A DNA stretch of 64,000 nt from an uncultured Bacteroidales bacterium (GTDB lineage Bacteria; Bacteroidota; Bacteroidia; Bacteroidales; P3), in the NCBI GenBank assembly GCA_937886715.1, contig CAKZZD010000002.1:1-64000 (forward strand), given 5' to 3'. Position 1 is the first letter of the stretch, and every line of letters begins with the position of its first letter. This document shows, one piece after another, positions 16,381 to 25,027 of this stretch. The notes beneath the pieces were generated by a model, which had not been told where the DNA came from, did not search any database, and worked only from the letters and a program-made list of their open reading frames with translations. Made by a program: the position numbers and the translations under genes.

Positions 16381-17175
16381 ATGGGAATGCCAATAGTAAC
16401 ACTCACAACCGATTGGGGCAATCAGGATTTCTTCGCCGGCATGGTGAAGGGGGTGCTCTATGGCATGATCGACGGCGTGCAGGTGGTCGACATCGCCCAC
16501 GACATCGAGCCCTACAACATCATGGCCGCCACCTTTGTGGTGCGGCATGCCTGCATGGGATTCCCGCCAGGCACCGTGCACATCATCGACGTGGCCTCGT
16601 CGCACTCGGCCGAGCATCCCTTTGTGGCCCTCAAGAGCCGCGGGCAATACTACATCTGCGCCGACAACGGCTTGCCCAGCATGGTGTTTGGCGACGACAT
16701 CGACGACACCGCCGCCTTGCCCGTGCAGGAAAACGGCGTCTACAACTTCGCCGCCTACAATCTTTTTTCCCGCACCGCTGCACAGCTCATCGGCGGCGCT
16801 TCCCTGCGCGACATCGGACCCCGGCACGACAACCTCGTCCGCCGCACCCTGCCCACCTACATCCAGCAGGGCGACCAATACCGCATCTATGTCCACTATG
16901 TCGACCGATACGGGAATGCCTATCTGGGAATGTGCTACCGCGAATTTGAGGAACTCCGTCGCGGCCGCCATTTTTCCCTGACGGTCCTCGACCAGGAGGT
17001 CGACGAATTGATGATTTCCTACTACCAGCAGCACAGCAAGGCCGACCCGCGGCGCAAGCTGCGGCTGACCGTTTCGTCTACCGGCCTGCTCGAGCTTGCG
17101 CTCAAGGAAAGCGCCATGGCCCCCCTCATGAACATCAGGATGAACAGTTCGGTGCTGCTCCGCTTCAAGGATTGA
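16381..17175 (+). CDS. SAM hydroxide adenosyltransferase (DUF62 family)
   Basis: A 264-aa member of the SAM hydrolase/chlorinase/fluorinase fold. These enzymes split S-adenosylmethionine into adenosine and methionine using water. Family landmarks are LTTDWGNQDFFAGMVKG with the SAM-ribose Asp, an IDIAHDIEPYN-like segment (VDIAHDIEPYN), VASSHSAEHPFVAL, the CADNGLPS loop and YVDRYGNAYLGM. No chlorinase-specific active-site insertion is obvious. The ATG at 16381 was chosen over an in-frame TTG inside the promoter region. It is divergent from queF. Confidence 0.88.
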   Translation: MGMPIVTLTTDWGNQDFFAGMVKGVLYGMIDGVQVVDIAHDIEPYNIMAATFVVRHACMGFPPGTVHIIDVASSHSAEHPFVALKSRGQYYICADNGLPSMVFGDDIDDTAALPVQENGVYNFAAYNLFSRTAAQLIGGASLRDIGPRHDNLVRRTLPTYIQQGDQYRIYVHYVDRYGNAYLGMCYREFEELRRGRHFSLTVLDQEVDELMISYYQQHSKADPRRKLRLTVSSTGLLELALKESAMAPLMNIRMNSSVLLRFKD

Positions 17176-17307
17176 CCCTCCCGCCGGAGGCAAAAAGAGC
17201 CGACGGCATCCCCTTTGTTCTCTGAAAATCAACCGTTTCCGTCATCTCCACCCACCATCGGCAGAAGAGCTAAGCTAATAGCCTGATTTTCATATACCTT
17301 ATACTAC

Positions 17308-17409
17308 TCCCCTCCAATCCCCCTCCAACCCCTCTCCATCTCCGCTCTAAAAATTTTTGGAGAAAGGGTGGAGGGGGGTTGGAGAGGGGTTGGAGGGGCT
17401 TTGGAGATA
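17308..17409. repeat. CCCCTCCAACCCC inverted-repeat element, copy A
   Basis: A pyrimidine-rich arm (17309-17343) and a purine-rich arm (17369-17409) are imperfect complements around an AT-rich centre, giving a long GC-rich hairpin. The phrase TTGGAGGGGCTTTGGAGA is shared with a second copy at 29163-29275. Both copies are intergenic. The rest of 17176-17483 holds no gene. Confidence 0.7.
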
Positions 17410-17483
17410 GCGTTGGAAAACAGCGAGTTACGGAGGGTGAAAAATTGGTGTCGTGAAGAGGCGTTTTGAAGGGGAGAAGCATG

Positions 17484-17519
17484 AAAAAAAGCCCGGAAGC
17501 GCATGTGGGCTTCCGGGCT
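17484..17519 (-). terminator. Terminator of the DUF3078 gene
   Basis: A perfect 11-bp stem (AGCCCGGAAGC / GCTTCCGGGCT) with an 8-nt loop is followed on the minus strand by seven T, 20 nt after the stop codon. Confidence 0.9.
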
Positions 17520-17539
17520 GTAAATCAGTATGCTAAGGG

Positions 17540-18619
17540 CTATTCAGCAGGGGTTTTCCAGCTGAAGAACACCTGTATGCCGGCCATCTGGTAGACCTGC
17601 CAGTGGCCCCAGCGGCCCATGCCGCTGAAGTCGGTGTCCCATTTGATGTTGGTGGCGTAGTTGACAGATATGTGTTTCGACAGGCGGTAGTCGAGTTTCA
17701 GTTCGAAGTCGAGGTCGGTTTCGAAGGCGCGTTTTCTGAGCCAGCCGTATTCCTGGAGGTCTTCCCAGGTTTCGCCCTCGGTGAGGGAGTATTTCGACTC
17801 TTCGGCCATGTTGTCGCCCCAAGCCATGTTCTTGGGTTTCTTGTAGTCGTAGAAGAGTTCGGCGCGGGCGTAGAGGTCGAGGTTGGGCAGGATGTCTTTT
17901 TTCAGGTACTGGGCCTTGATGTAGCTACCGAGGGCGAAGTAGGTGTGGACGAAGGTGGCGGGGTCGGCGGGGTCGAAGTCGTCGTGCTGGATGACGCCGT
18001 AGAATCTGCCGTCGGCGAGGAGGTCGTCGTTGTAGACGAAGGTGGTCTTGCCGGTCAGGAAGGAGAGGGATACCGACCAGTTTTCGCGTTTGTGTTCGAA
18101 GGAGAGGGCGGTGGTGAGGTAGGCGGGAGCGAAGAAGCTCGACACGAGGGTGGATTTCTGGTTGGCGCCTATGCCTTCGTATTCGTAGCCGTTGCCGAAC
18201 TGTGTCTTGAGGTTGGCCAAGAAGCTGGCTCCCCAATCTTTGTAGGCTTTCCAGGAGATGGAGGAGGTGAGGTCGATTTTGTCGTTGCTTTTGCGGCGTG
18301 TTTCGAACATGCCGCCGAGTTCTTTGTCGGCCGAATTGTCGAGGTCCTGCCAGGCGTAGCCGTAGGCGAGGTCGACGATGTTGTCCCATACGTAGCGGGG
18401 ATGGGTGTATTTGTAGTTGCCGAAGAAGGTTCCGGTGACGTCGATTTGTGAGTTACCGGCGGTGGCCCAGTTGTCGAAGAAGAATTCGCTGGCTTTGAGG
18501 GCGGGCGTCGACAGGGTGGTCCATTTGCCCTGGCGTTGGGGCGCTGTTTCCTGGGCGCTGACGATCATGGAGGAGACTGTCAGCATCAGGGCTGCGCCGA
18601 GCATAATGATACGTTTCAT
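17540..18619 (-). CDS. DUF3078 outer-membrane-type protein
   Basis: A 359-aa protein with an N-terminal signal peptide (MKRIIMLGAALMLTVSSMIVSA). The mature part matches DUF3078, a Bacteroidota family predicted to form outer-membrane beta-barrels. It has alternating aromatic strands (FFDNWATAGNSQIDVTGTFF, YNDDLLADGRFYGVIQHDD) and an aromatic C-terminus (QVFFSW). Function is unknown. Its ATG overlaps the recX stop by 4 nt, so translation is coupled to recX, an unusual partner for an envelope protein. It is followed by a strong terminator. Confidence 0.85.
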   Translation of the reverse strand: MKRIIMLGAALMLTVSSMIVSAQETAPQRQGKWTTLSTPALKASEFFFDNWATAGNSQIDVTGTFFGNYKYTHPRYVWDNIVDLAYGYAWQDLDNSADKELGGMFETRRKSNDKIDLTSSISWKAYKDWGASFLANLKTQFGNGYEYEGIGANQKSTLVSSFFAPAYLTTALSFEHKRENWSVSLSFLTGKTTFVYNDDLLADGRFYGVIQHDDFDPADPATFVHTYFALGSYIKAQYLKKDILPNLDLYARAELFYDYKKPKNMAWGDNMAEESKYSLTEGETWEDLQEYGWLRKRAFETDLDFELKLDYRLSKHISVNYATNIKWDTDFSGMGRWGHWQVYQMAGIQVFFSWKTPAE

Positions 18620-19089
18620 GGTTCTGAGATGTTGATTAATACTTGATTGATTTCCGAGATTGCGTAGCCGCGCGAGGCGAGGAAGGCGGTGAGTTTGCGG
18701 CGCCGGTCGTCGAGCGGCAGTGTGCGGGCTTTTTTTGCGGCCAGGTCGGCGAGTGCCTGCATGTAGGCTTCGTCGTCGACAGCGTCCATGCCGGCTGCGA
18801 TGGCCTCCGGGGCGAGGTGTTTCATGCGCAGCTGGTAGGCCACTTTCTGGCGCCCCCAATGTTGTCCGAGGAGTTTGCTTTCGCAGTAGCGGCGGGCGTA
18901 GCGGATGTCGTCGAGATAGCCTTCGTCGTGGAGGCGTGCGATGATGCGGCCGGCCATCTGTGGGTCGCCGCCCCATGCCGACACTTTTTGGCGCACAGCA
19001 TCGGAGCATTGTTCGGCGGCGGCGCAATAGCGCCGCGCGCGGTTGAGCAATGCCAGCTCAAGATCCTGTGTTTCAGTGTTGTCGTTCAT
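18616..19089 (-). CDS. recX: Regulatory protein RecX
   Basis: A 157-aa RecA modulator. The three-helix repeats typical of RecX are visible: ALLNRARRYCAAAEQCSDAVRQKV, ARLHDEGYLDDIRYARRYCESK (the most conserved, IxxLxxxGyLDDxryA) and RKLTAFLASRGYAISEINQVL. The start at 19089 was chosen because it follows a TAACTTTG promoter box by 23 nt and avoids a non-homologous extension. No recA is nearby. Confidence 0.9.
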   Translation of the reverse strand: MNDNTETQDLELALLNRARRYCAAAEQCSDAVRQKVSAWGGDPQMAGRIIARLHDEGYLDDIRYARRYCESKLLGQHWGRQKVAYQLRMKHLAPEAIAAGMDAVDDEAYMQALADLAAKKARTLPLDDRRRKLTAFLASRGYAISEINQVLINISEP

Positions 19090-19112
19090 CGTCGGCCTTG
19101 GTTCCTTTTGTG

Positions 19113-19120
19113 CAAAGTTA
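19113..19120 (-). promoter_or_regulatory. recX -7 box
   Basis: TAACTTTG on the minus strand, 23 nt upstream of the recX ATG. Confidence 0.6.
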
Positions 19121-19209
19121 CGAAATGTTTGTGGGTCGGTAGGCTGGTGGAGCCACCAAGTTTTCAAGAGGTGGCTGTTGATTGGGTCCGGGCCCGCAGG
19201 GGAGGGGGA

Positions 19210-20511
19210 TTATTCCGTCGGGATGTCGCGGTTGACGTTTTTGGATCCGATGAGGGCGTAGAAGAGGATGTAGAGCAGCATGGCCACGACGAGCCAGTAG
19301 GAGGTCATGTAGCTGGTGCTCTTGCCGATGGCGTCCTGGATCAGAGGCATGACGCCGCCGCCGACGACCATCATCATGAAGATGCCGGAGGCTTGCTCGG
19401 TGTATTTGCCGAGGCCTTCGACGGAGAGGTTGAAGATGCCGCCCCACATGAGGGATGTGCAGAGGCCGCAGAGCACCAGGAAGAGGGCGCTGATGGGGAC
19501 CTTGAACATTTGGAAGCCGTCGGCCACGCTGTAGCCGGGCATGGAGATGCGGATGTCGCTGGGGAGGAAGATGGCCACGATGATGAAGAGGATGGCCACG
19601 ATGGAGACGGTGACGAGCTGGGTGCGGGTGGAGACTTTGCCGCTGATGGATGCGCTGACGGCGCGGCCCACCATCATGAGCAGCCAGTAGATGGCGGCGA
19701 CGGCACCTCCGATGGCGGCACCGCAGAGCGGGTCGTCGGTGAGGTAGAAGTTGAGTTCGGCGGGGATGCCGACTTCGATGCCGACGTAGAAGAAGATGGC
19801 GATGACGCCGAGCACCAGGTGGCGGAAGCTCCAGGCGCTGTATTTGTCTTTTTCGGCCGAGCGGGCGCGGTTGAGGTTGGGCTCGGGGATGTGGACGAAG
19901 CAGATGATGATGAAGGCCAAGGCGAAGACGCCCATGGCGATGAAGAGCAGGGGCGAGACGTCGCTCATGGCGGTGTCTTTGGTGACGGTGCCGATGAGGG
20001 CGCCGACGAGGAGTGGCGTCAAGGTGCCGGTGAGCGAGTTGAGGGTGCCGCCGGTCTGGATGAGCTGGTTGCCGCGGTTGCCGCCGCCACCGAGGGTGTT
20101 GAGCATGGGATTGACGACGGTGTTGAGCATGCAGACGCAGAAGCCGCAGATGAAGGCACCGAGGAGGTAGATGAGGAAGTTGAGCATGACGGGTTCACCG
20201 CTGACGCTGAAGGTGGCGACATTGGCGCCGACGAGGCTGGAGAGGTATTGCACCACCATGCCGACGAAGCCCACGCCGAGGGCCCAGAGGGCGGTTTTTT
20301 TGTATCCGATGCGTTGCATGAGTTTTCCTGCGGGGATGCCCATGATGAGGTAGGCCAGGAAGTTCATCATGTTGCCCCACATGCCGGCCCATGCGTAGTG
20401 GTTTTTCCAGATGTTGCCGAAGGGGGCTGCCATGTTGGTCACGAAGGAGATCATCGCGAACATGAAGAACATGGTGATGATGGGGATCAGGTTGCTGTTT
20501 TTCTTTTCCAT
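19210..20511 (-). CDS. FucP/GluP-type MFS sugar symporter
   Basis: A 433-aa major facilitator with about 12 TMs. It resembles the fucose-galactose-glucose:H+ symporter family common in Bacteroidales (AYLIMGIPAGKLMQRIGYKKTA, CMLNTVVNPMLNTLGGGGNRGNQLIQTGGTLNSL, EQASGIFMMMVVGGGVMPLI). It probably imports a hexose or deoxyhexose, and the exact sugar cannot be read from sequence. It lies 36 nt after the second C10 peptidase gene on the same strand, so it may be cotranscribed, and a separate promoter for recX lies downstream. Confidence 0.88.
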   Translation of the reverse strand: MEKKNSNLIPIITMFFMFAMISFVTNMAAPFGNIWKNHYAWAGMWGNMMNFLAYLIMGIPAGKLMQRIGYKKTALWALGVGFVGMVVQYLSSLVGANVATFSVSGEPVMLNFLIYLLGAFICGFCVCMLNTVVNPMLNTLGGGGNRGNQLIQTGGTLNSLTGTLTPLLVGALIGTVTKDTAMSDVSPLLFIAMGVFALAFIIICFVHIPEPNLNRARSAEKDKYSAWSFRHLVLGVIAIFFYVGIEVGIPAELNFYLTDDPLCGAAIGGAVAAIYWLLMMVGRAVSASISGKVSTRTQLVTVSIVAILFIIVAIFLPSDIRISMPGYSVADGFQMFKVPISALFLVLCGLCTSLMWGGIFNLSVEGLGKYTEQASGIFMMMVVGGGVMPLIQDAIGKSTSYMTSYWLVVAMLLYILFYALIGSKNVNRDIPTE

Positions 20512-20547
20512 ATCTGTGTGTGTTTGTTTTTTATGTATTGCTTTGGA

Positions 20548-22770
20548 CTAGCGGGCCACGATTTTGTAGGAGTGGTTGCCCAGCCGGACGATGTAGATGC
20601 CGGCCGAGGGGAGCGATGTGTGGTGGGTCGTCGACGGTGGCATGGTTGCGATGAGCCGTCCGGAGGCGTCGAAGAGTTCGAGGGGGAGAGGGGCTTCGGA
20701 ATCGACGGATAGGTTGATCCCGTCGACGGCGATGTGTATCTGGTTGGCCGCGGGGTCGCTGATGCCCACCTGCGGGATGGTGAAGATGGCCGCTACGGTG
20801 GTGTCGGAGGTGACGTGGAGCGGATAGGGGTTGGCCGTGGTGCCGTCGCTCCAGCGCTCGAAGGTGGCAGGCTCGATGGGGGTGGCGGTGAGTGTGGCGA
20901 TGGTGCCGTAGTCGTAGAGGCCACTGCCGCTGACGCTGCCAAGGGTGGGGTCGGAGGAAGAGGCTTGCACCATCAGGGGACGTTCGGAGAAGATGGCGCG
21001 GATCATCCATGTCTGGTAGACCCCGTAATGGTCGTAGGGGACCCAGCCCTGGGGCAGGTGATACCATGAGCCGTCGCTGGTGCCGGTGTAGAAGGAGGCG
21101 GCGGCGGGGAAGGTGTTGGCGCTGATGTAGCGGAAGGTGATCCATGCGATGTCGTTGTCGGCCAGGGGGATGGGACTGTCGAGAGGGATGGATGTCCAGC
21201 CGTTGCAGGAGGTGAGGTCGTGCTCGTTGTAGTAGACGCGAGTGGCTTCACAGATGCTGTCGCCGATGTAGAGGATCATGGAGTAGAATCCCGGTGTAGG
21301 CACGTAGAGCTGCACTTCGCTCAGGGTGTTTTGGAGGGAGCGCAGGGCAGGAGGAACACGGATGCCCCATTCGGTGGTGTTGCCGTAGTCGTCGTGCCAA
21401 GCGGTGAAATAGTTGTCGTCGCAGTAGGCCACGGTGTCGAGGGGAATGGGGACGAAAAGTGCCGTGTCGGAGAAGTCGCCATTGACGATGAAGAGGATGG
21501 GGTTGGTGTTGTTGCCGCTTTTCCATCCGGCAAAGCGGTAGCCTGGCAGGGCGGTGGCCATGATGAGAGTGGTGTCGGCATAGGGGGTGAAGGTGCCGTT
21601 GCCGGAGACGGTGCCCATGGCGGTGTCGTCGCTGATGGCGTTGACGAGCGCAATGGTGTCGTTGCCGGGCGAGGGCATGATGCCCACGAGGGCGGTGTTG
21701 CTGAGATTGAAGGTGTAGGTGGCGTTGCCGCCGATGCCGCCGGCACCGGGGGAGAGTGAGTCGATGGTGTAGTAGCCGTCGTAGTAGCCACCCCAACCCC
21801 AGTTGACGTGGAACATGCCAGTGGTGTCGTAGCCGTCAAGCACGAAGGCATGTCCGCCCGACTCGTCGCGGCCACTGTAGAGGATGGGCCGCTGGTGGTC
21901 AATCTCGTTGCGCATGATGCGGTCCCATTGGTCGTCGGTGTAGGATTCTTTCCAAACAGCATGCATCATGGGGCTGTAGCGGAAATGCTCTTTGAGGGCG
22001 CGCTCGGAGGAGGGCAGGTTGTAGGAGCCGTAGGCAATGGTGTAGGCTCCGCTGGAGTGGACGCCGTAGCCCATCTCGATGGCTACGCCGAGGTGGTACA
22101 TCAGCTGGGCAACGGCGCGGATCTGCCCGGGGCTGCTGGCGCTATTGAGAGCGTCGGGCATGCTGTCCCACTGGTAGAGCGTGTCGAAAGTGACGCTGAG
22201 GGGACCCATCGGGCTGTTGTAGCTGTGGGAACCATAGCCTTTGGCAGGATGGTTCCAGTATTTCATGATTTGTGTGGTGGCGGTGGCGACGCAGCCAGTC
22301 ACGGCATGTGCGGAGTCGCTGGCGGACCACGGGCACATGGCGTTGTAGCGGGGCGACTGGTTCCATGTGGTTGTCATCAGCGGCGCCACCGCCTGGCCGT
22401 TGCTTTTGGGTGCTGCGGCCCACAGGGCTTTGACAGACGGAGAGGGTTCGGCTTCGGCAAAGGCTTTGATCTCGCGCGAGTAGCCTTCAATCCAAAGGGC
22501 GACGTGCTCGGGTATAGAATCGACAGGGAATGAAGCACTGGCTGAGTAGGCCAGCACGGGGCGCACGGCGTCGTTGGCGGAAACAAGGATGAATCCCGAG
22601 CCCTGCTCGGGGGTGAAGAGGTAGATGCCGTCGAGGATGGTGACGTCGAGCTGCCTTTGAGGGAAATAGTGCTGGGCGACAAGTCGTGCGCGCTCCACAC
22701 TGACGGGCTTGGCGAAAGCCCCTGTAGCCAGCATCGTGGCAAGAAGAGTAAGCAGTATGTGTTTTTTCAT
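20548..22770 (-). CDS. C10 (streptopain-like) secreted cysteine peptidase 1
   Basis: A 740-aa protein. It has a signal peptide (1-20), a propeptide-like region containing FILVSANDAVRPVLAYS (about 60-76), and a peptidase domain with Cys160 (AHAVTGCVATATTQIMKYW) and His307 (GGHAFVLDGYD) followed by HVNWGWGGYYDGYY. Repeats of the GxVxGxGxYxYGT type follow (SGNGTFTPYADT and SGSGLYDYGTIATLTATPIE). The final 75 residues (LELFDASGRLIAT ... AGIYIVRL) look like a type-A T9SS sorting domain. It is likely secreted and surface-attached. It begins 11 nt after its paralogue ends. The ATG at 22770 was chosen for the signal peptide. Confidence 0.9.
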   Translation of the reverse strand: MKKHILLTLLATMLATGAFAKPVSVERARLVAQHYFPQRQLDVTILDGIYLFTPEQGSGFILVSANDAVRPVLAYSASASFPVDSIPEHVALWIEGYSREIKAFAEAEPSPSVKALWAAAPKSNGQAVAPLMTTTWNQSPRYNAMCPWSASDSAHAVTGCVATATTQIMKYWNHPAKGYGSHSYNSPMGPLSVTFDTLYQWDSMPDALNSASSPGQIRAVAQLMYHLGVAIEMGYGVHSSGAYTIAYGSYNLPSSERALKEHFRYSPMMHAVWKESYTDDQWDRIMRNEIDHQRPILYSGRDESGGHAFVLDGYDTTGMFHVNWGWGGYYDGYYTIDSLSPGAGGIGGNATYTFNLSNTALVGIMPSPGNDTIALVNAISDDTAMGTVSGNGTFTPYADTTLIMATALPGYRFAGWKSGNNTNPILFIVNGDFSDTALFVPIPLDTVAYCDDNYFTAWHDDYGNTTEWGIRVPPALRSLQNTLSEVQLYVPTPGFYSMILYIGDSICEATRVYYNEHDLTSCNGWTSIPLDSPIPLADNDIAWITFRYISANTFPAAASFYTGTSDGSWYHLPQGWVPYDHYGVYQTWMIRAIFSERPLMVQASSSDPTLGSVSGSGLYDYGTIATLTATPIEPATFERWSDGTTANPYPLHVTSDTTVAAIFTIPQVGISDPAANQIHIAVDGINLSVDSEAPLPLELFDASGRLIATMPPSTTHHTSLPSAGIYIVRLGNHSYKIVAR

Positions 22771-22781
22771 TCTGAATGGAT

Positions 22782-24884
22782 TTACTGTTTGAGGATGATT
22801 ATCTTTTTCGGCACGTAGCCGGTGGCATGAATGACGTATGCGCCGGTCTGTGGCACACGGAGCGAGGCATGAGAGGTGTGGATGGCTTCGGCAATGCATC
22901 GTCCTGCGATGTCGTAAATGGCTATCCGGTCGGCATGTTGAGGGATGGTGATGCCGACTGTCAGACCGTTGACAGACGACACAATCCCTTCAGCCAGAGG
23001 CTGGCGGATCCCCATAGGAGGATCCTCTTTGTGGGTGATGGCCCGTATCATCCATGTGGCCATGATGTTGAGGCTGTCGGCTGTGGTCCAGCGGCCGTCG
23101 GAGAGGTACCAGCATCCGTCACTGTTGCCGCAGTAGTTGGATCGGGCAATAGTCAAGGGATAGTACTCGCCACTGTCGACACAGAGGATGATCCATAGGT
23201 CGCCGAGGGTGTCGATTGCAAGGGAAGAGTCGAGGCTTATGGATGACCAGCCGTATCCGTATTCAAGGCCACTCTGTTCGAAGTGTTGTGTGCGAACGAG
23301 TTGCCATGAGTCAGGAGACTCGCCGATATAGATATTAAGGTCGAGATCCTGTATGGGAGGATAATTGTGAAAGAATTCGACAGCATCCAGTTTGTGGTCG
23401 GGGAGCAAAGAGGAGGCGGGAATGCGAATGCCCCATTGGGTAAGGTTGCGAATGAATACTTGCGAGGATATAGGCCATTCGGTGCTGAATCCTTGGTTGA
23501 AATATTGAATTGTGTCGGCTGCAATCGGCACAATGACGGCTGTGTCGGTGAAATCTTCGGTGGCCAGCATATGCATGGGGTTGTATTTGCCGCCGTGCTT
23601 CCAGTGGTCGAAGCGGTATCCTGGACGGGCGGTGGCCATAAGGGCCACAGTGTCAGCATAGGCGTAAGTGCCGTTTCCGACGATAGTGCCTGCAATGGTG
23701 TCGTTGGCCGAAGCATGGATGCTGATGGTGTCGGGCATAGTGATGCTCGGCTCTATGCCTATGAGGGCGCGATGTTCGAAGTTGAAGGCCCAGTTGTGGG
23801 CGTTGAAATTGCCAAGCGCGTAGTAGCCGTCATATTGTCCATACCATCCCCAGTTGACGTGCAGGCGCATTTCATTGTCATAGCCGTCGACGACAATGGC
23901 GTGGCATCCATAGATGGTGGTGTCGGTCTGGTAGGAGGTGACGTCATAGAGGATCGGGCGCCCGTTGTCCAATTCGGCCTTTATCATAGCCAGCCACTCC
24001 GATTCGGAGTACACGATGCTGTGCTCGTAGTGCAGGGTAGGACGGTATTTGAAATAGGTCATGAGCGCCAATTCAGAAGAGGACGCATAGGTGCTTCGGG
24101 GCTGGCTTAGCGATGCTCCGCTTTCAAAAGCGCCGTAGAACATGTCGACGGAGACCCCGCAGTCGTACATCAGTTTGGCCACTGCCTGGATCCCCTCTTG
24201 TGACGAAACGGCGGTCAGCGAGTCGGGCATCAGATCCCATGCATAGTGCACCGTGTCGAACTGTTCGGCCAGCGTGACGATGTTTTCGAAGTCGCCATCC
24301 ATCCAGCACTCGTATTCGTGATAGCCCCAACCGGTGTCGGGCCAGTGCCAATAGTGCATCAGCTGGGCCATCGCAACGGCAACGCAGCCTGTCACACAAT
24401 GCAGTGGGGGATCCCACTGCATGTTTTGCGGGGTGAGTTCATTGTATGGGTAGCGCTGCCCCCATTGGGCGGTGACGAGCGGCTCCACCCCCGCATTGTC
24501 TTTGCGCATGGGTTTGTCCCAGTCCGGATGAACCTTGGCATTGTCCGGAATCGAAGATATCATCGTCAGGTATTGCCCGATAAGGCTGCCGACATGGCTG
24601 GGCAAGCTGTCCGGAAGGAAAGTGCCGGCCAGCGAATAGGCCAGCACGGGCTGAACGGCATCGGTGGCAGGCACGATAACAAAACCGCCACCCTCAGCAT
24701 TGAACAGGTATAGCCGGTGGGCCCATTCTTTCGGGGTGTCGTCGTGCAGGGGAGCCGCGATGCCGTGGCTCATGAGGAATGATGCGGCAGCTGACCGCGC
24801 TTTCGATGTGCCGACAGGATTGGCCGCATCAACAATCTGCAACAGGAATCCGATGCATAACAATAAAGCAAAGTATTTTTTCAT
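22782..24884 (-). CDS. C10 (streptopain-like) secreted cysteine peptidase 2
   Basis: A 700-aa paralogue of the next gene downstream with the same layout. It has a signal peptide (about 1-20), a propeptide segment GFVIVPATDAVQPVLAYS, catalytic Cys167 (CVTGCVAVAMAQLMHYW) and His328 (GCHAIVVDGYD), LHVNWGWYGQYDGYY, a VGNGTYAYADTVALMATARP repeat and a C-terminal sorting-like domain (IAIYDIAGRCIAEA ... GAYVIHATG). Catalytic residues appear intact in both copies, so both may be active with different specificity. No consensus promoter box was found between it and the atp terminator. Confidence 0.9.
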   Translation of the reverse strand: MKKYFALLLCIGFLLQIVDAANPVGTSKARSAAASFLMSHGIAAPLHDDTPKEWAHRLYLFNAEGGGFVIVPATDAVQPVLAYSLAGTFLPDSLPSHVGSLIGQYLTMISSIPDNAKVHPDWDKPMRKDNAGVEPLVTAQWGQRYPYNELTPQNMQWDPPLHCVTGCVAVAMAQLMHYWHWPDTGWGYHEYECWMDGDFENIVTLAEQFDTVHYAWDLMPDSLTAVSSQEGIQAVAKLMYDCGVSVDMFYGAFESGASLSQPRSTYASSSELALMTYFKYRPTLHYEHSIVYSESEWLAMIKAELDNGRPILYDVTSYQTDTTIYGCHAIVVDGYDNEMRLHVNWGWYGQYDGYYALGNFNAHNWAFNFEHRALIGIEPSITMPDTISIHASANDTIAGTIVGNGTYAYADTVALMATARPGYRFDHWKHGGKYNPMHMLATEDFTDTAVIVPIAADTIQYFNQGFSTEWPISSQVFIRNLTQWGIRIPASSLLPDHKLDAVEFFHNYPPIQDLDLNIYIGESPDSWQLVRTQHFEQSGLEYGYGWSSISLDSSLAIDTLGDLWIILCVDSGEYYPLTIARSNYCGNSDGCWYLSDGRWTTADSLNIMATWMIRAITHKEDPPMGIRQPLAEGIVSSVNGLTVGITIPQHADRIAIYDIAGRCIAEAIHTSHASLRVPQTGAYVIHATGYVPKKIIILKQ

Positions 24885-24963
24885 AATGTATTGATTTTTT
24901 ACTTTACTTTAATGTCGCGGGCATGCGGTTCGTTGTTCAAATTGTAACATTTTTGCAGGTGAC

Positions 24964-25017
24964 AAAAAAACGAAATCAGATACCTTTTTCCTCATTGCGA
25001 GAAGGTGTCTGATTCCG
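24964..25017 (-). terminator. atp operon terminator
   Basis: On the minus strand a 16-bp stem (with one mismatch and one G-U) encloses a 15-nt loop and is followed by seven T. It begins 10 nt after the atpG stop. Confidence 0.85.
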
Positions 25018-25027
25018 TGCGTGACTG

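Noticed and set aside
18643..20712. 689-codon open frame on the + strand
   Set aside because: Mirror frame of recX and the MFS gene. The acidic Glu/Asp/Gly/His-rich product is typical of antisense reading of GC-rich genes.
24900..24960. Promoter of the C10 peptidase genes
   Set aside because: TTACAATTTG resembles the -7 box but has one extra base, so I did not call it.
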